Shown here one piece after another: positions 25,301 through 33,454 of a DNA stretch of 33,454 nt. The position numbers and the translations under genes are program-made. Position 1 is the first letter of the stretch. Every line of letters starts with the position of its first letter. The notes beneath the pieces were generated by a model. The model was not told the origin of the DNA, searched no databases, and saw only the letters and a list, made by a program, of their open reading frames with translations. The DNA comes from Lewinella cohaerens DSM 23179 (lineage in GTDB: Bacteria > Bacteroidota > Bacteroidia > Chitinophagales > Saprospiraceae): positions 643 to 34,096 of the forward strand of contig NZ_KB903563.1 of the NCBI RefSeq assembly GCF_000379805.1, written 5' to 3'.

Positions 25301-28300
25301 AATACTACTTACAGACGATGGTAATGGCAACCTGGTAGCTATCGTTGATCTAGCGGATGGTGAGTTCTTCACCTTCGGGCAGGAATCAAAAGCACCCGGT
25401 TGTGTGAATAATGGTTTGAGATTATGGCTAAAAGCAGATGAAGGTTTAACTGCTATCACTAGTGGTATCCAATGGGATGATAAATCAGGAAATGGTTTAC
25501 ACGTCGCACAAACGGTAAACGGTAGAGAAGCCACCTTCAATGCTACTGCCGATGAGGCACATAATTTTCATCCTTTCATCGAGTTTGATGGCGGAGATGC
25601 TTTTACAACTGATGCGCAGGTATTACAAAGTGCGAGCAGTGATGGCTCCGTATTTTTTGTCGCAACCTACGATAACCTTGCAGGTTGGGACAGTCCGGTC
25701 GATTTCCAGGCAGATGACCCCCACCTAGGGCGTTATGCCGGTACAAATGACCCTGTTATTTGGAACAATGGGTCTTCGCCTGTTTTTGTCCGAGCAACAA
25801 CCTTGGACATTATCCAAAGCCAAAATCAGGTTTCTGGTTACTTATGGACTTCCGGTACCAATGCTGGTGTAGAAATGACGTTGGATGGAAATTCATTTCT
25901 TGACAATACTTTAGACATGGTATCCATTGGGTATACCAGCAATTTGGGTATTGGAGGTTATTTTACAGGAGCGGAAGGTATTAACGGCTCTATGTCTGAG
26001 GTCATTATTTACGAAGAGCATTTAACTACTGCTCAAAAAGAACAAGTAGAAACCTATTTGGCCATTAAATATGGTATTACCCTTGCGCATGATTATTTGT
26101 CAGGTGGTGGTATTGTAATTTGGGATACAACAACAAATACAGGTTACAACAATAATATCGCAGGTATTGGTCAAGATGATTGCCAAGATCTCCTTCAAAA
26201 ACAATCAAAATCTGTTAATGCTGGCAGTGTTGTAGCTATGTATATCGGTGATCAAACGGCTGGTGTGCCTACTGATAACGCGGCTAATACCGCTATCTTT
26301 AATGACAATGAAAGCTTTATGCTCTGGGGTAATAATGGAGCAGCAACTACCTATACCGAAAATGTTGGCGTTTTAGATATGATGGCTCGCCAATGGCGAG
26401 TACAGGAAACGGGTGTTGTTGAAACAGTTACTGTTCGTCCAGATCCTTCTGCCGAATACTTGGTGGTCGATACCGATGGTGATGGCGATTTTAATACAGG
26501 TACGCTTACCACGATAGAATTAGATGGTGGTTTAACTACCTATGACTTTGACGACGGTGATTACTTCACCTTTGCACAAGTATCATGTATTGTCAGTACG
26601 ACCTATGCCTGTTCAGCGGGCGACCCGGTAGATCTGACAAGCCATATTTTGTCTTACCCCGCAGGTGGCACGTGGACAGAAAATACAGCAAGTGGTGCTG
26701 ATATTTCAGACCCTGCTAGTGTCGATTTTTCTGCGATCCCTGACGGCGATTACGTCTTTAAATACCAGACCGCTGGTCCTGAATGTTACTACGTAAACGT
26801 TAAGAAATTATCAACAATACCAGCTCCGGCACTAGACGATATCCTGGTATGTGAAGGTGCTGACGTGACGATCCACGTGCCCTTATTTGATATTCCACAA
26901 GAAGAAGCTTTCCATGCTGCTTTTGATGGTCCGCTGACCTATGTAGCGCGTGGCCAATGTACAGGGGGGACGATAGGCACCTGTCCCACAAACAATGAGG
27001 CTATAGTAACCGCAGAAGGCCTGACCCTCACCGGTGACTTTACTTCATTAAAGCGAGCTTCTGACTATATATTAAGGTATGCAGGTGGCCTACATTTCAT
27101 GGATGTCAACAGTGAGTTTTGCGTGGAAACACCGACGATCTCTGTTGCTCCGGGTGATTTAGCTACGCTTTCTGTTGACTTACGCCGTTCTTACGGTTAT
27201 ATGGAGCCGGACGACTATATCCGGGTCTATAGTATTATTGACGGCGTCGAAACCCTGGAACAAGAATATGCAGGACAAATTAGCGCTTATGCACAGACAT
27301 TTCGTATGACCGGAGTTACCGGTGGTACAGTGGCTATTAAGGTCTGTGTGAAAAGCGGAGACGGCGAGTACGGAATTGGTGGCTATGACGGCCCACTGGA
27401 ACGTTTCTCCATTGAAGACATGAAAATTGTCATTACCCCCCAATTGCCTACTTATACTTTCTACGATGCGGACCCAGCTGGGGCAGCAAACGTATTAGGA
27501 ACCGGGTCTAGTTATGATGCAGAAACAACCCCTGGTGAGAGCCCAGAAACGGTATGGGTGACCTGCACCGTTAATGGTTGCGAAAGTGAAGCAGAGCCAG
27601 TAGTAATTACGGTATCAGAAGCTACGCAGGCTATGATGGATGGCTCTATAGCTTATTACTGTCCCGGCGGAGCAGGCGTTGATCCTGTTATTAATTTAGA
27701 AAATCACGTCATTAATTTTCAGGCCGGAGGGGTTTGGGAAGATATTGATGCTGTAGGTGTCGATCTCAGTGATCCATCTGCTGTTGATTTTACGGGTATT
27801 GCAGATGGTGTCTATGGTTTTGAATATCAACTGGATGGCTCCGCACCTTGTGATGGAGAATCTGTTTTAGTGATGATATCCATAGGCCAGGCAGCCGATG
27901 ATCCGATCATCGAAGATATTGACGTCTGCGAAGGTTCTTCTACCGCTATCGTTCTTCCTATTCCACTCAATGGTGCACAGGTCGCAACCCTTGCTACCTT
28001 TGATGGTTCCGCTACTTATGTGGCTCAAGGAGAATGTTCGGGAAGTGATATCGGAACGTGCTCCAACAACGACGAATCTATAATCACCAGCGAAGGCTTG
28101 ACGTTGTCCGGTGATTTCTCTACCCTTCGTCGTACTTCCGATTATATCCGCCGGATTGGTGGTGAATTGCGCTTCCATGATCTAAACAGTGAGTTTTGTT
28201 TAGAAACCCTTACTGCTGGAATAAGTCCAGGAGACGAGGCTACTATTTCGGTTCAACTCAGACGCTCAGGTGGCTACATGGAGGCCGACGATTATATTCG

Positions 28301-31300
28301 AGTCTACAGTATCATTGATGGTGTGGAAACCTTGGAACAGGAATATGCCGGACAAATCAGTTGGGTAAGTCAAACGTTCCAGAAAACAGGAATTACCGGT
28401 AGTTCGGTAGCCCTGAAAGTTTGTGTTAAAAACGGTGATGGCATCTCAGGAATTGGAGGAGTTGACGGGCCGCTGGAACATTACGCTATTGGCGAAATGA
28501 GCGTGGTTATTACCCCCGCCTTACCGGAATATCGCTTCTATGATGCCGATCCTGATGCTGGTCCGGCTACCGAACTCGCTACCGGGTTTACTTACGACCC
28601 CATGACGACCCCCGTTACCAGCCCGGAAACCATTTGGGTGAAGTACTTCGCCAATGGTTGCGAAAGTGAGGCTGTACCGGTCGTGATTACCGTAGCACCT
28701 AATAGTGTTATGCCCATGGACGGCACAATTGCGGACTATTGTCCAGGAGGAGCAGGGGCCGATCCTGTAATTAATTTAGAAAATCAGGTTATTAACTACC
28801 AACCAGGAGGAACTTGGACCGATGAGGATGTATCAGGCGTCGACCTTAGTGATCCGGGAGCTGTAGATTTTACTGGAATTGCCGATGGCCTCTATCACTT
28901 TACATACGTGGTTGCTGGTACAGCACCTTGTATAGGAGAACCGGTTACCATTATCGTATCGATTGGCGATGTAGCCGATGATCCGATGGTAGAAGATATC
29001 AGTTCTTGCGATGGCCAAGCGCCAGCAATTACCTTCCCCTTACCAACGGAAGGTCAGCAGGTACTCTTTAATACCACTTTTGCGGGTGCAAATACTTACG
29101 TAGCACAAGGAGAATGCTCCGGCGCTGCAATTGGCACTTGCCCAACAAACAATGAATCTATAATAACGACAGAAGGGCTGACCATTTCTGGCGACTTCTC
29201 GACGCTAAAACGTTCTTCGGATTACATCCGCAGAGTGAACGGCGAGATTCGTTTCCACGATGTCAATAGTGAATTCTGTCTGGAAACTCCAGTGAGTGCT
29301 ATTGCCTCAGGAGATGAAGCAACGATCTCGGTAGACCTACGCCGCTCAGGTGGCTATATGGAGGCCGATGATTACATTCGTGTATACAGTATTATTGATG
29401 GAATAGAAACCTTGGAAGCGGAGTATGCGGGGCAGATCAGTTCTGCTACCCAAACTTTCCAGAAAACGGGCATTACAGGTACAACCATAGCCCTCAAGGT
29501 CTGCGTCAAAAACGGAGATGGCATGTCTGGTGTTGGCGGTGTCGACGGTCCGATCGAGCATTTTGCGATCGGCGCTATGAACATCACGATCACCCCAGCA
29601 CTACCAACATACAACTTCTATGATGCCGACCCCGGGGCTGGGCCAGCCACCTTGTTGGCTTCTGGCTTTACGTATCATCCAACAACGACTTCTGCCACTA
29701 GCCCAGAGACCATTTGGGTAGAATACGAAGACAACGGTTGCTTGAGTGATGCCGTACCTGTTGTAGTCACGATGGTGGCTAACCCACTAACAGCTATGGA
29801 TGGCGCCATCGTGCACTACTGCCCAGCTGGGCCAGGAGCCGACCCCGTGATTAACCTGGAAAACTTTGTGATAAACCATCAGCCAGGGGGTACTTGGAGC
29901 GATGAGGACGCTTCCGGCGTAAGCCTAGCAGATCCTACGGCAGTTGATGTCAACGGATTAGCGGATGGGCTCTACCACTTTACCTATAGCTTGACTGGAA
30001 CGGCCCCTTGTGGAGACGAATTAGTAACGATTGTAGTGGCTATTGGAGAAGAGCCAGAGGCTGTTCCTACACTTTCTGCGGCTACACTTGCTAGTGTATG
30101 TCCTGCTGTAACAGTTGATCTGAACAGCTTAGTAACCAGTACCACGCCATTAGGTTCTACCTTGGTATGGAGTACAGATAATGATGCCAGTGATGGCTTA
30201 AGCACTACCGTAGCAGATCCTACAATGGTCGGCACTGCTGGAGACTATTATGCTTATTATTCAGCTAATGGTTGTTTGACAGATGATACTCCTCCATCAG
30301 TTGCAGTTACGATAACGAGTTGTGGCACAGATGCTGATGGTGATGGTTACTTCACAGATGGTTCTGGCCTTGGGCTTGATCCCGACGATGCTGATCCTTG
30401 TAATCCAGATCCTGCTAGCTTAGCTTGTGTTGGGATACTAGATACCGACGGTGATTTGGTTGCGGATGTTGATGATCAGGATGATGATAACGATGGCATC
30501 TGTGATGACGAAGAAAATGCAACGGTCCGTTTCGTAGAATACAACTACCTGACGGGACAAGTTGATGCGGGCCCTGGGTCTATGACACTGGTACTTAGTG
30601 GCGGCGACTTCAACGGACAGACGCTCGGAGCAAACCTCGAAAATGTTGTAGGTGCATTCGAACCGAATGCCATCAATCTGATGAACCCTACTACGGGTGC
30701 CATTACGGAATACGATTTCGTTACCGGTGCTATGAAATTGACTTCAGGGGTTACTTCATTTGTCAACGGCCCTTGGGCAGGAGAAACTTACTTGTCTCAT
30801 AAAGACGATATCATTGATTGCTTTGGCCTGTTTGGCTTAACCTGTTATAATACCGCTACAGATAGAGTATTTGAATACTCTTGGGATACTGGTTTACACA
30901 GAGTTGCTGATGGTGCTGCGTCTTTCTCAGGAGGACCTTTTGATGGACAGACGATTGCCAGTAATCTAGCTAATATACTAGGCGCTGGTCCGCTGAATGT
31001 AGTTATTCTGCATGATGCTGTTTCGGGAAGATTGTATGAGTACAATTGGTTCTCGGGCAATTACAACAACTACCAAAGTCCAACGACATTTGCAAATGGA
31101 CCGTTGGCCGGAGAAACCATCTCCAGCCAGATAGGAAATATGGTTGGTGGTGATTGGTTCCAACGAATCATAATAATGCTACCCGCCGACACGGATGGTG
31201 ATGGCATCATAAACAGCCTCGACCTTGACTCCGACGGAGATGGAATACCTGATAACGTTGAGGCCCAGACCACAGCGGGGTACATAGCACCTTCTGCAAC

Positions 31301-33454
31301 AGTTGACGCCAATGGTGTACCTGATAACTATGGTGGTTGTCTTACGCCGGTTAATACCGACGGTACAGATTTCCCTGACTTTATAGACACCAATAGTGAT
31401 AACCACGGTGCTGATGACGCCACGGAGTCTGGTAATATTGTATCTAATCCAACCTATGCAGATGTGAACGGAACGCTCGACGATCCAACCACACTCCCTA
31501 ATGAAGATGGCGATGCAGAAGTAGATTACAGAGATGTATTTGCTGCCGATACCGATGGTGATGGTTATGCAGATATTGATGACGATGATGATGACAACGA
31601 TGGAATCTGTGATGCCGAAGAAAATATTGGCACCCAGTTCATTGAATATAACTTCAGCACTGGACAAGTGGATGCAGGGCCTGGCCCCGGAGACTTGGTC
31701 TTGAGCGGAGGTCCTTACAACGGACAAACATTAGGAGAGAACCTGGATAATATCATTGGCGCCTTCGAACCGAATGCGGTCAATTTGATGAACCCTACCA
31801 CGGGGGCTATCTCAGAGTACGACTTCATTACTGGCGCGTTAAAGGCAACTTCTGCTACTAGTACTTTTGTCAATGGCCCTTGGGCTGGTCAATCTTATTT
31901 GGCACGACGCAATGAAATTATTGATTGTTTTGGAGCCTTTGGTTTGACTTGTTTCAATACGGCAACCAATAGAGTATTCGAATACTCTTGGGATACGGGC
32001 TTGTTGAGAACAGGGGATGGTGCGTCATCTACCTTCAATGGTGGACCTTTCGCGGGCCAAGCAATTGCTGCTAACTTAGACAATATTGTGGCCGGAGGAC
32101 CCGGAAATGTATTAAACGTCTTCAGTAGCAGTACGGGTAGAATCCATGAGTACAATTGGTTCTCGGGTAACTACAATAATATTCAGAGCGGTACCACTTT
32201 TGTCAACGGACCCTTAGCCGGGCAAACCTATGCTAGTCAAAAAGACAACATGGTTGGCGGTGATTGGTTCCAGCGGGTTATCTTGAGTATTCCTGCTGAT
32301 TTAGATGGTGATGGTATCGTTAATCGTCTTGATTTGGATGCTGACGGCGATGGTATTCCTGATAATATAGAAGCACAAACGACCGCAGGCTATATGCCTC
32401 CGTCAGCTACTGTAGATGGTAATGGCATACCTGATAACTACGGCGGATGTCTCACTCCAACGAATACAGATGGTACCGATACCCCTGACTATAGAGATAT
32501 CGATAGCGATAACGAAGGCGGAAGCGATACCGCTGAAGCTGGTTTAATACTCAGTGGTACCGTTGGTAGTAACGGTTTAGATAATAACCTTGAAAGTATC
32601 GACGATTATGCTGACGCAAATGGAGATTTGAATGATCCAAATACATTGCCAAATGCAGACAATGACGCAGAAGTAGATTATCGTGATAATTTCTTTGATA
32701 CCGATACGGATGGTGATGGCATCGGTGATGCGGATGAAATCACGAATACAACAGACGAAAACGATCCATGTGATCCAGTACAAGCTCCTGGCTATACCGG
32801 CTATGATGCGGGCAATGCGATCTGGGCTGCTGCTGACTGTGATGGTGATGGTGTAAGCAATGGCCAAGAGGATACCGATGGTTCTGATCCTTACGACCCG
32901 AACAGTTTCTTGGATGCCGATGGTGATGGTGTGGCCGACAATGGCGGTGATACCGACCCTACGGATCCTTGTATTCCTATGCAAACGACTGGATATACTG
33001 GGTATAACCCAATGAATATTATCTGGGCAACCGCAGACTGTGATGGTGATGGAGTTGCCAATGGTCAGGAAGTGATTGACGGTACAGACCCTTATTTGGC
33101 CCCTGGCACGGATGCAGATGGTGATGGTTACTTCACGGATGGTTCCGGTCTGGGTCTTGATCCCGACGATGCTGATCCCTGTAACCCTGACGTCAACTTC
33201 GGCGGCTGTGACCAAGACAATGATGGCTTGACCAACGACGAAGAAGTCACCGCTGGTACCGATCCTACCAATCCTGATAGCGACGGCGACGGCTACAACG
33301 ACGGCGAAGAAGTTACGGGCATCGACGACCTGGGTACCCCTGCGGTAGCAACTGGTACAAGCGACGCTGCGGACCCATGTGATCCTGACATGTCTGCTGG
33401 TCTTTGTGATCAAGACGGCGACGGCTTGACCAACGACGAGGAAATCACCGCTGG
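22362..33454 (+). CDS. Giant multi-repeat secreted/surface protein, 3' end beyond window
   Basis: One frame stays open from the ATG at 22362 to the window end, at least 3,697 codons; an in-frame GTG at 22347 is an alternative start. A signal-like segment ([19 protein letters not shown]) leads into a beta-rich domain (about residues 40-165, with [12 protein letters not shown]). Then come three LamG-like plus DUF8202-like modules (residues about 167-1408), three modules of 350-360 residues plus a partial fourth (about 1416-2565), and two four-unit EYxWxTG blocks (about 2726-3310). Asp/Gly calcium-binding repeats (DTDGDGxxD) lie between and after the blocks. Architecture fits a Bacteroidota cell-surface adhesin or stalk-like protein exported by T9SS; the C-terminal sorting domain would lie outside the window. 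Expression is probably controlled by the structured upstream region. Coding is certain; role in adhesion or gliding is inference. Confidence 0.95.
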   Translation, partial: MKTSLQKINTRLSLGVCGLFLIGISMFLFTSQQDENTPKRQFQLVLDAVNEVVDMPEVGIQLSAQQNMGNTEIELFDHSVMFAQQKSITKVVGIHPENNTQLDATLTFQYHESELNGLTEDLLVLYSSQDDGETWKAHPNSIVDTENNSIHLSGIEHFSLWTAGPLCAPGGVTADLQLWVKADIGTSSTTNGAAVSTWSDQSGNSNNMVVAAANRDPFYTDPAVTSNFNPTVDFDGANDGMEIAPFMTGVEPGGSVFGAAANNSPGTGFDNLVVFGVDNPHLGIAASSGKPLGYCNGSSPIRNDHPTDPVAGQFHIWSWEWDMANEPSNISSNTGLDVIFDGQVNTAPTMELRESSFANGAPAANQFQIGSYEAVEVWDGPIGEVAVYSRNLTAAESQKVNTYFSLKWGTTLDNDPASSTINYDYVDSDGTTIWGGTTDAAYQGYHNGIAGIGQDDVSGLLQKQAKSVSSGSVVAIYNGDQSGSLPTANSMNTSSFTGDKTFMIWGHNGSGAQFQTAYTPNTFMPVGTYYHMTRVWKIQETGPVSTVTIHAPANTDHILVHNSADFNTGTPTELPVTDDGNGNLVAIYDFANGDFFTFGRDIIAPGCVSSLALWLDAGVNVTEAGGNVSAWQDQATGVNFSQAAAGQQPAFSAGDAATNFNPTLTFTRGSQDELVTPDNFIFENTEGTVVSAVANSGFTGYQSIVNINNDDFGYGTQGGAGNMYVWDEYTPSGPDADVATTVKYTLNQNHIAGLSYNSGGYTLYLDGTTENTVITSISLDVGANEDVTIGGQLIGNQSWNGNVYEVVGFNRDLTAAEKQRVNTYMAIKYGVTLSHDYLAGDGSTVRALGGGYDSDIAGIGRDDCQALNQRQSKSINPGSVVAIYNGDQSGGLPVNNAANASAFGTDKAFVLWGHNGLDAKYGTAYVPNSYTPVGGYFAMNRIWQIAETGDVSTVTVHAPASANHLLVHTSADFSTGTPTEILLTDDGNGNLVAIVDLADGEFFTFGQESKAPGCVNNGLRLWLKADEGLTAITSGIQWDDKSGNGLHVAQTVNGREATFNATADEAHNFHPFIEFDGGDAFTTDAQVLQSASSDGSVFFVATYDNLAGWDSPVDFQADDPHLGRYAGTNDPVIWNNGSSPVFVRATTLDIIQSQNQVSGYLWTSGTNAGVEMTLDGNSFLDNTLDMVSIGYTSNLGIGGYFTGAEGINGSMSEVIIYEEHLTTAQKEQVETYLAIKYGITLAHDYLSGGGIVIWDTTTNTGYNNNIAGIGQDDCQDLLQKQSKSVNAGSVVAMYIGDQTAGVPTDNAANTAIFNDNESFMLWGNNGAATTYTENVGVLDMMARQWRVQETGVVETVTVRPDPSAEYLVVDTDGDGDFNTGTLTTIELDGGLTTYDFDDGDYFTFAQVSCIVSTTYACSAGDPVDLTSHILSYPAGGTWTENTASGADISDPASVDFSAIPDGDYVFKYQTAGPECYYVNVKKLSTIPAPALDDILVCEGADVTIHVPLFDIPQEEAFHAAFDGPLTYVARGQCTGGTIGTCPTNNEAIVTAEGLTLTGDFTSLKRASDYILRYAGGLHFMDVNSEFCVETPTISVAPGDLATLSVDLRRSYGYMEPDDYIRVYSIIDGVETLEQEYAGQISAYAQTFRMTGVTGGTVAIKVCVKSGDGEYGIGGYDGPLERFSIEDMKIVITPQLPTYTFYDADPAGAANVLGTGSSYDAETTPGESPETVWVTCTVNGCESEAEPVVITVSEATQAMMDGSIAYYCPGGAGVDPVINLENHVINFQAGGVWEDIDAVGVDLSDPSAVDFTGIADGVYGFEYQLDGSAPCDGESVLVMISIGQAADDPIIEDIDVCEGSSTAIVLPIPLNGAQVATLATFDGSATYVAQGECSGSDIGTCSNNDESIITSEGLTLSGDFSTLRRTSDYIRRIGGELRFHDLNSEFCLETLTAGISPGDEATISVQLRRSGGYMEADDYIRVYSIIDGVETLEQEYAGQISWVSQTFQKTGITGSSVALKVCVKNGDGISGIGGVDGPLEHYAIGEMSVVITPALPEYRFYDADPDAGPATELATGFTYDPMTTPVTSPETIWVKYFANGCESEAVPVVITVAPNSVMPMDGTIADYCPGGAGADPVINLENQVINYQPGGTWTDEDVSGVDLSDPGAVDFTGIADGLYHFTYVVAGTAPCIGEPVTIIVSIGDVADDPMVEDISSCDGQAPAITFPLPTEGQQVLFNTTFAGANTYVAQGECSGAAIGTCPTNNESIITTEGLTISGDFSTLKRSSDYIRRVNGEIRFHDVNSEFCLETPVSAIASGDEATISVDLRRSGGYMEADDYIRVYSIIDGIETLEAEYAGQISSATQTFQKTGITGTTIALKVCVKNGDGMSGVGGVDGPIEHFAIGAMNITITPALPTYNFYDADPGAGPATLLASGFTYHPTTTSATSPETIWVEYEDNGCLSDAVPVVVTMVANPLTAMDGAIVHYCPAGPGADPVINLENFVINHQPGGTWSDEDASGVSLADPTAVDVNGLADGLYHFTYSLTGTAPCGDELVTIVVAIGEEPEAVPTLSAATLASVCPAVTVDLNSLVTSTTPLGSTLVWSTDNDASDGLSTTVADPTMVGTAGDYYAYYSANGCLTDDTPPSVAVTITSCGTDADGDGYFTDGSGLGLDPDDADPCNPDPASLACVGILDTDGDLVADVDDQDDDNDGICDDEENATVRFVEYNYLTGQVDAGPGSMTLVLSGGDFNGQTLGANLENVVGAFEPNAINLMNPTTGAITEYDFVTGAMKLTSGVTSFVNGPWAGETYLSHKDDIIDCFGLFGLTCYNTATDRVFEYSWDTGLHRVADGAASFSGGPFDGQTIASNLANILGAGPLNVVILHDAVSGRLYEYNWFSGNYNNYQSPTTFANGPLAGETISSQIGNMVGGDWFQRIIIMLPADTDGDGIINSLDLDSDGDGIPDNVEAQTTAGYIAPSATVDANGVPDNYGGCLTPVNTDGTDFPDFIDTNSDNHGADDATESGNIVSNPTYADVNGTLDDPTTLPNEDGDAEVDYRDVFAADTDGDGYADIDDDDDDNDGICDAEENIGTQFIEYNFSTGQVDAGPGPGDLVLSGGPYNGQTLGENLDNIIGAFEPNAVNLMNPTTGAISEYDFITGALKATSATSTFVNGPWAGQSYLARRNEIIDCFGAFGLTCFNTATNRVFEYSWDTGLLRTGDGASSTFNGGPFAGQAIAANLDNIVAGGPGNVLNVFSSSTGRIHEYNWFSGNYNNIQSGTTFVNGPLAGQTYASQKDNMVGGDWFQRVILSIPADLDGDGIVNRLDLDADGDGIPDNIEAQTTAGYMPPSATVDGNGIPDNYGGCLTPTNTDGTDTPDYRDIDSDNEGGSDTAEAGLILSGTVGSNGLDNNLESIDDYADANGDLNDPNTLPNADNDAEVDYRDNFFDTDTDGDGIGDADEITNTTDENDPCDPVQAPGYTGYDAGNAIWAAADCDGDGVSNGQEDTDGSDPYDPNSFLDADGDGVADNGGDTDPTDPCIPMQTTGYTGYNPMNIIWATADCDGDGVANGQEVIDGTDPYLAPGTDADGDGYFTDGSGLGLDPDDADPCNPDVNFGGCDQDNDGLTNDEEVTAGTDPTNPDSDGDGYNDGEEVTGIDDLGTPAVATGTSDAADPCDPDMSAGLCDQDGDGLTNDEEITA
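22860..26586 (+). repeat. Three LamG-like + DUF8202-like modules in the giant gene
   Basis: Each module begins with a concanavalin/LamG-like domain (markers LQLWVKAD at 22887, LALWLDAG at 24192, LRLWLKAD at 25416; spacing 1,305 and 1,224 bases). It continues with the signature [12 protein letters not shown] / [11 protein letters not shown] / [11 protein letters not shown], an IAGIGxDD motif, (Q)KQ(S/A)KSV..GSVVA and a final EYFTFG/FTFAQ-type strand. This second half resembles the domain called DUF8202 in Bacteroidota surface proteins. The name is from memory; the repetition is seen directly. Confidence 0.8.
26607..30060 (+). repeat. Three in-frame repeats of 1,050, 1,080 and 1,080 bases plus partial fourth
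   Basis: Equivalent points (the codon before the Cys in YYCPGGAG-like motifs) lie at 26607, 27657, 28737 and 29817. Each full unit has an Ig-like start ([17 protein letters not shown]), a Cys-pair region ([14 protein letters not shown]), a CUB-like core ([29 protein letters not shown]) and an end strand (FYDADPxAGPA, then SPETIWV). The last two spacings are identical, indicating recent duplication or strong length constraint. Confidence 0.9.
30537..31185 (+). repeat. EYxWxTG repeat block 1 (four units)
   Basis: Four units of about 50-57 residues, each opening with EYNYLTG, EYDFVTG, EYSWDTG or EYNWFSG. Each has a middle motif of the type [18 protein letters not shown] or NGPLAGETI, followed by a helix-like NLxNI(L/V)G. 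The block is bounded by Asp/Gly calcium-binding repeats. I know no named family for it. Confidence 0.82.
31644..32282 (+). repeat. EYxWxTG repeat block 2 (four units)
   Basis: A near copy of the block starting at 30537, offset by exactly 1,107 bases (369 residues), with EYNFSTG, EYDFITG, EYSWDTG and EYNWFSG unit starts and the shared segments AFEPNA(I/V)[10 protein letters not shown] and GGDWFQR. Divergence is mostly at synonymous or conservative positions, so protein-level selection after duplication is plausible. Confidence 0.85.

Larger units (their letters stand above)
30331..33454 (+). repeat. Asp/Gly calcium-binding (thrombospondin type 3-like) repeats
   Basis: Repeats such as [20 protein letters not shown] occur at about 30333 and again near 33111 as nearly identical [26 protein letters not shown](S/A)NGQE and DGLTNDEE(V/I)TAG occupy the spaces between and after the EYxWxTG blocks. 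The last type repeats 198 bases apart (33210 and 33408), and the window ends inside it. Such motifs bind calcium in related proteins and stiffen extended surface fibres. Confidence 0.85.

Noticed and set aside
32577-33413. Minus-strand open frame of 278 codons (and one of 182 codons at 31179-31727)
   Set aside because: Both are antisense to the calcium-repeat and EYxWxTG coding sequence. The repeated GAY/GGY codons read backwards give stop-free Ile/Val/Thr-rich frames with no protein-like features.
1-33454. tRNA or rRNA genes, integrase/transposase genes, phage genes
   Set aside because: None could be recognised on either strand; the repeats present have no associated transposase within the window.

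Overview
The window looks like a chromosomal segment of a marine or freshwater Bacteroidota, most likely from the Saprospiria (Lewinella-like). The sequence-level reasons are a C-terminal type IX secretion (T9SS) sorting domain, a TonB-dependent receptor with an N-terminal carboxypeptidase-regulatory-like domain, a hybrid two-component regulator with an N-terminal propeller, TPR regulators ending in a LuxR-type helix-turn-helix, a giant repeat-built surface protein, and AT-rich leaders with no clear Shine-Dalgarno sequence. The genus is inference.

Positions 1-4.5 kb hold small housekeeping and accessory genes. In order: the 3' part of a bestrophin-family channel gene interrupted by an in-frame TAG; a GxxExxY (PDDEXK-fold) gene; an Omp85/BamA-like outer-membrane barrel; a DUF2188 protein; and a LysE-family transporter. 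A dispersed repeat (core CTCATATGGTTCAAAAA) occurs at least four times here, once inverted, and brackets the GxxExxY gene. Two of the copies lie in a 96/97-bp direct tandem. A separate GC-rich element follows the LysE gene.

Positions 4.5-7.3 kb hold a two-gene operon with a TAATG overlap: a secreted formylglycine-generating-enzyme-like (SUMF1/FGE) protein, then a T9SS-sorted protein with eight GGxGDG repeats. Positions 7.3-14.1 kb hold signalling and uptake genes. A TPR histidine kinase diverges from a TonB-dependent receptor across a 280-bp region with a 21-bp near-palindrome, and a TPR/LuxR-HTH protein follows. Positions 14.6-18.8 kb encode a complete hybrid two-component system (propeller, Y_Y_Y, kinase, receiver, AraC HTH) with no polysaccharide-utilisation genes in the window.

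Positions 19.3-21.7 kb hold two proteins I cannot assign: a 513-residue helical-repeat protein and a 153-residue Cys-containing protein. The intergenic stretch of about 600 bp after them is rich in structure. It has a terminator-like hairpin, a perfect 12-bp inverted repeat overlapping a promoter-like TTTG box, and a nested stem-loop in the predicted 5' leader of the next gene.

From 22.36 kb to the window end one reading frame stays open for more than 3,690 codons and runs off the edge. It encodes a giant secreted or surface protein made of several repeat classes: three LamG-like/DUF8202-like modules; three modules of 350, 360 and 360 residues plus a partial fourth; two blocks of four EYxWxTG repeats, 369 residues apart; and many Asp/Gly-rich calcium-binding (thrombospondin type 3-like) repeats. 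The most promising undescribed items are the EYxWxTG module, the structured leader of this gene, and the link between the GxxExxY gene and the dispersed repeat.
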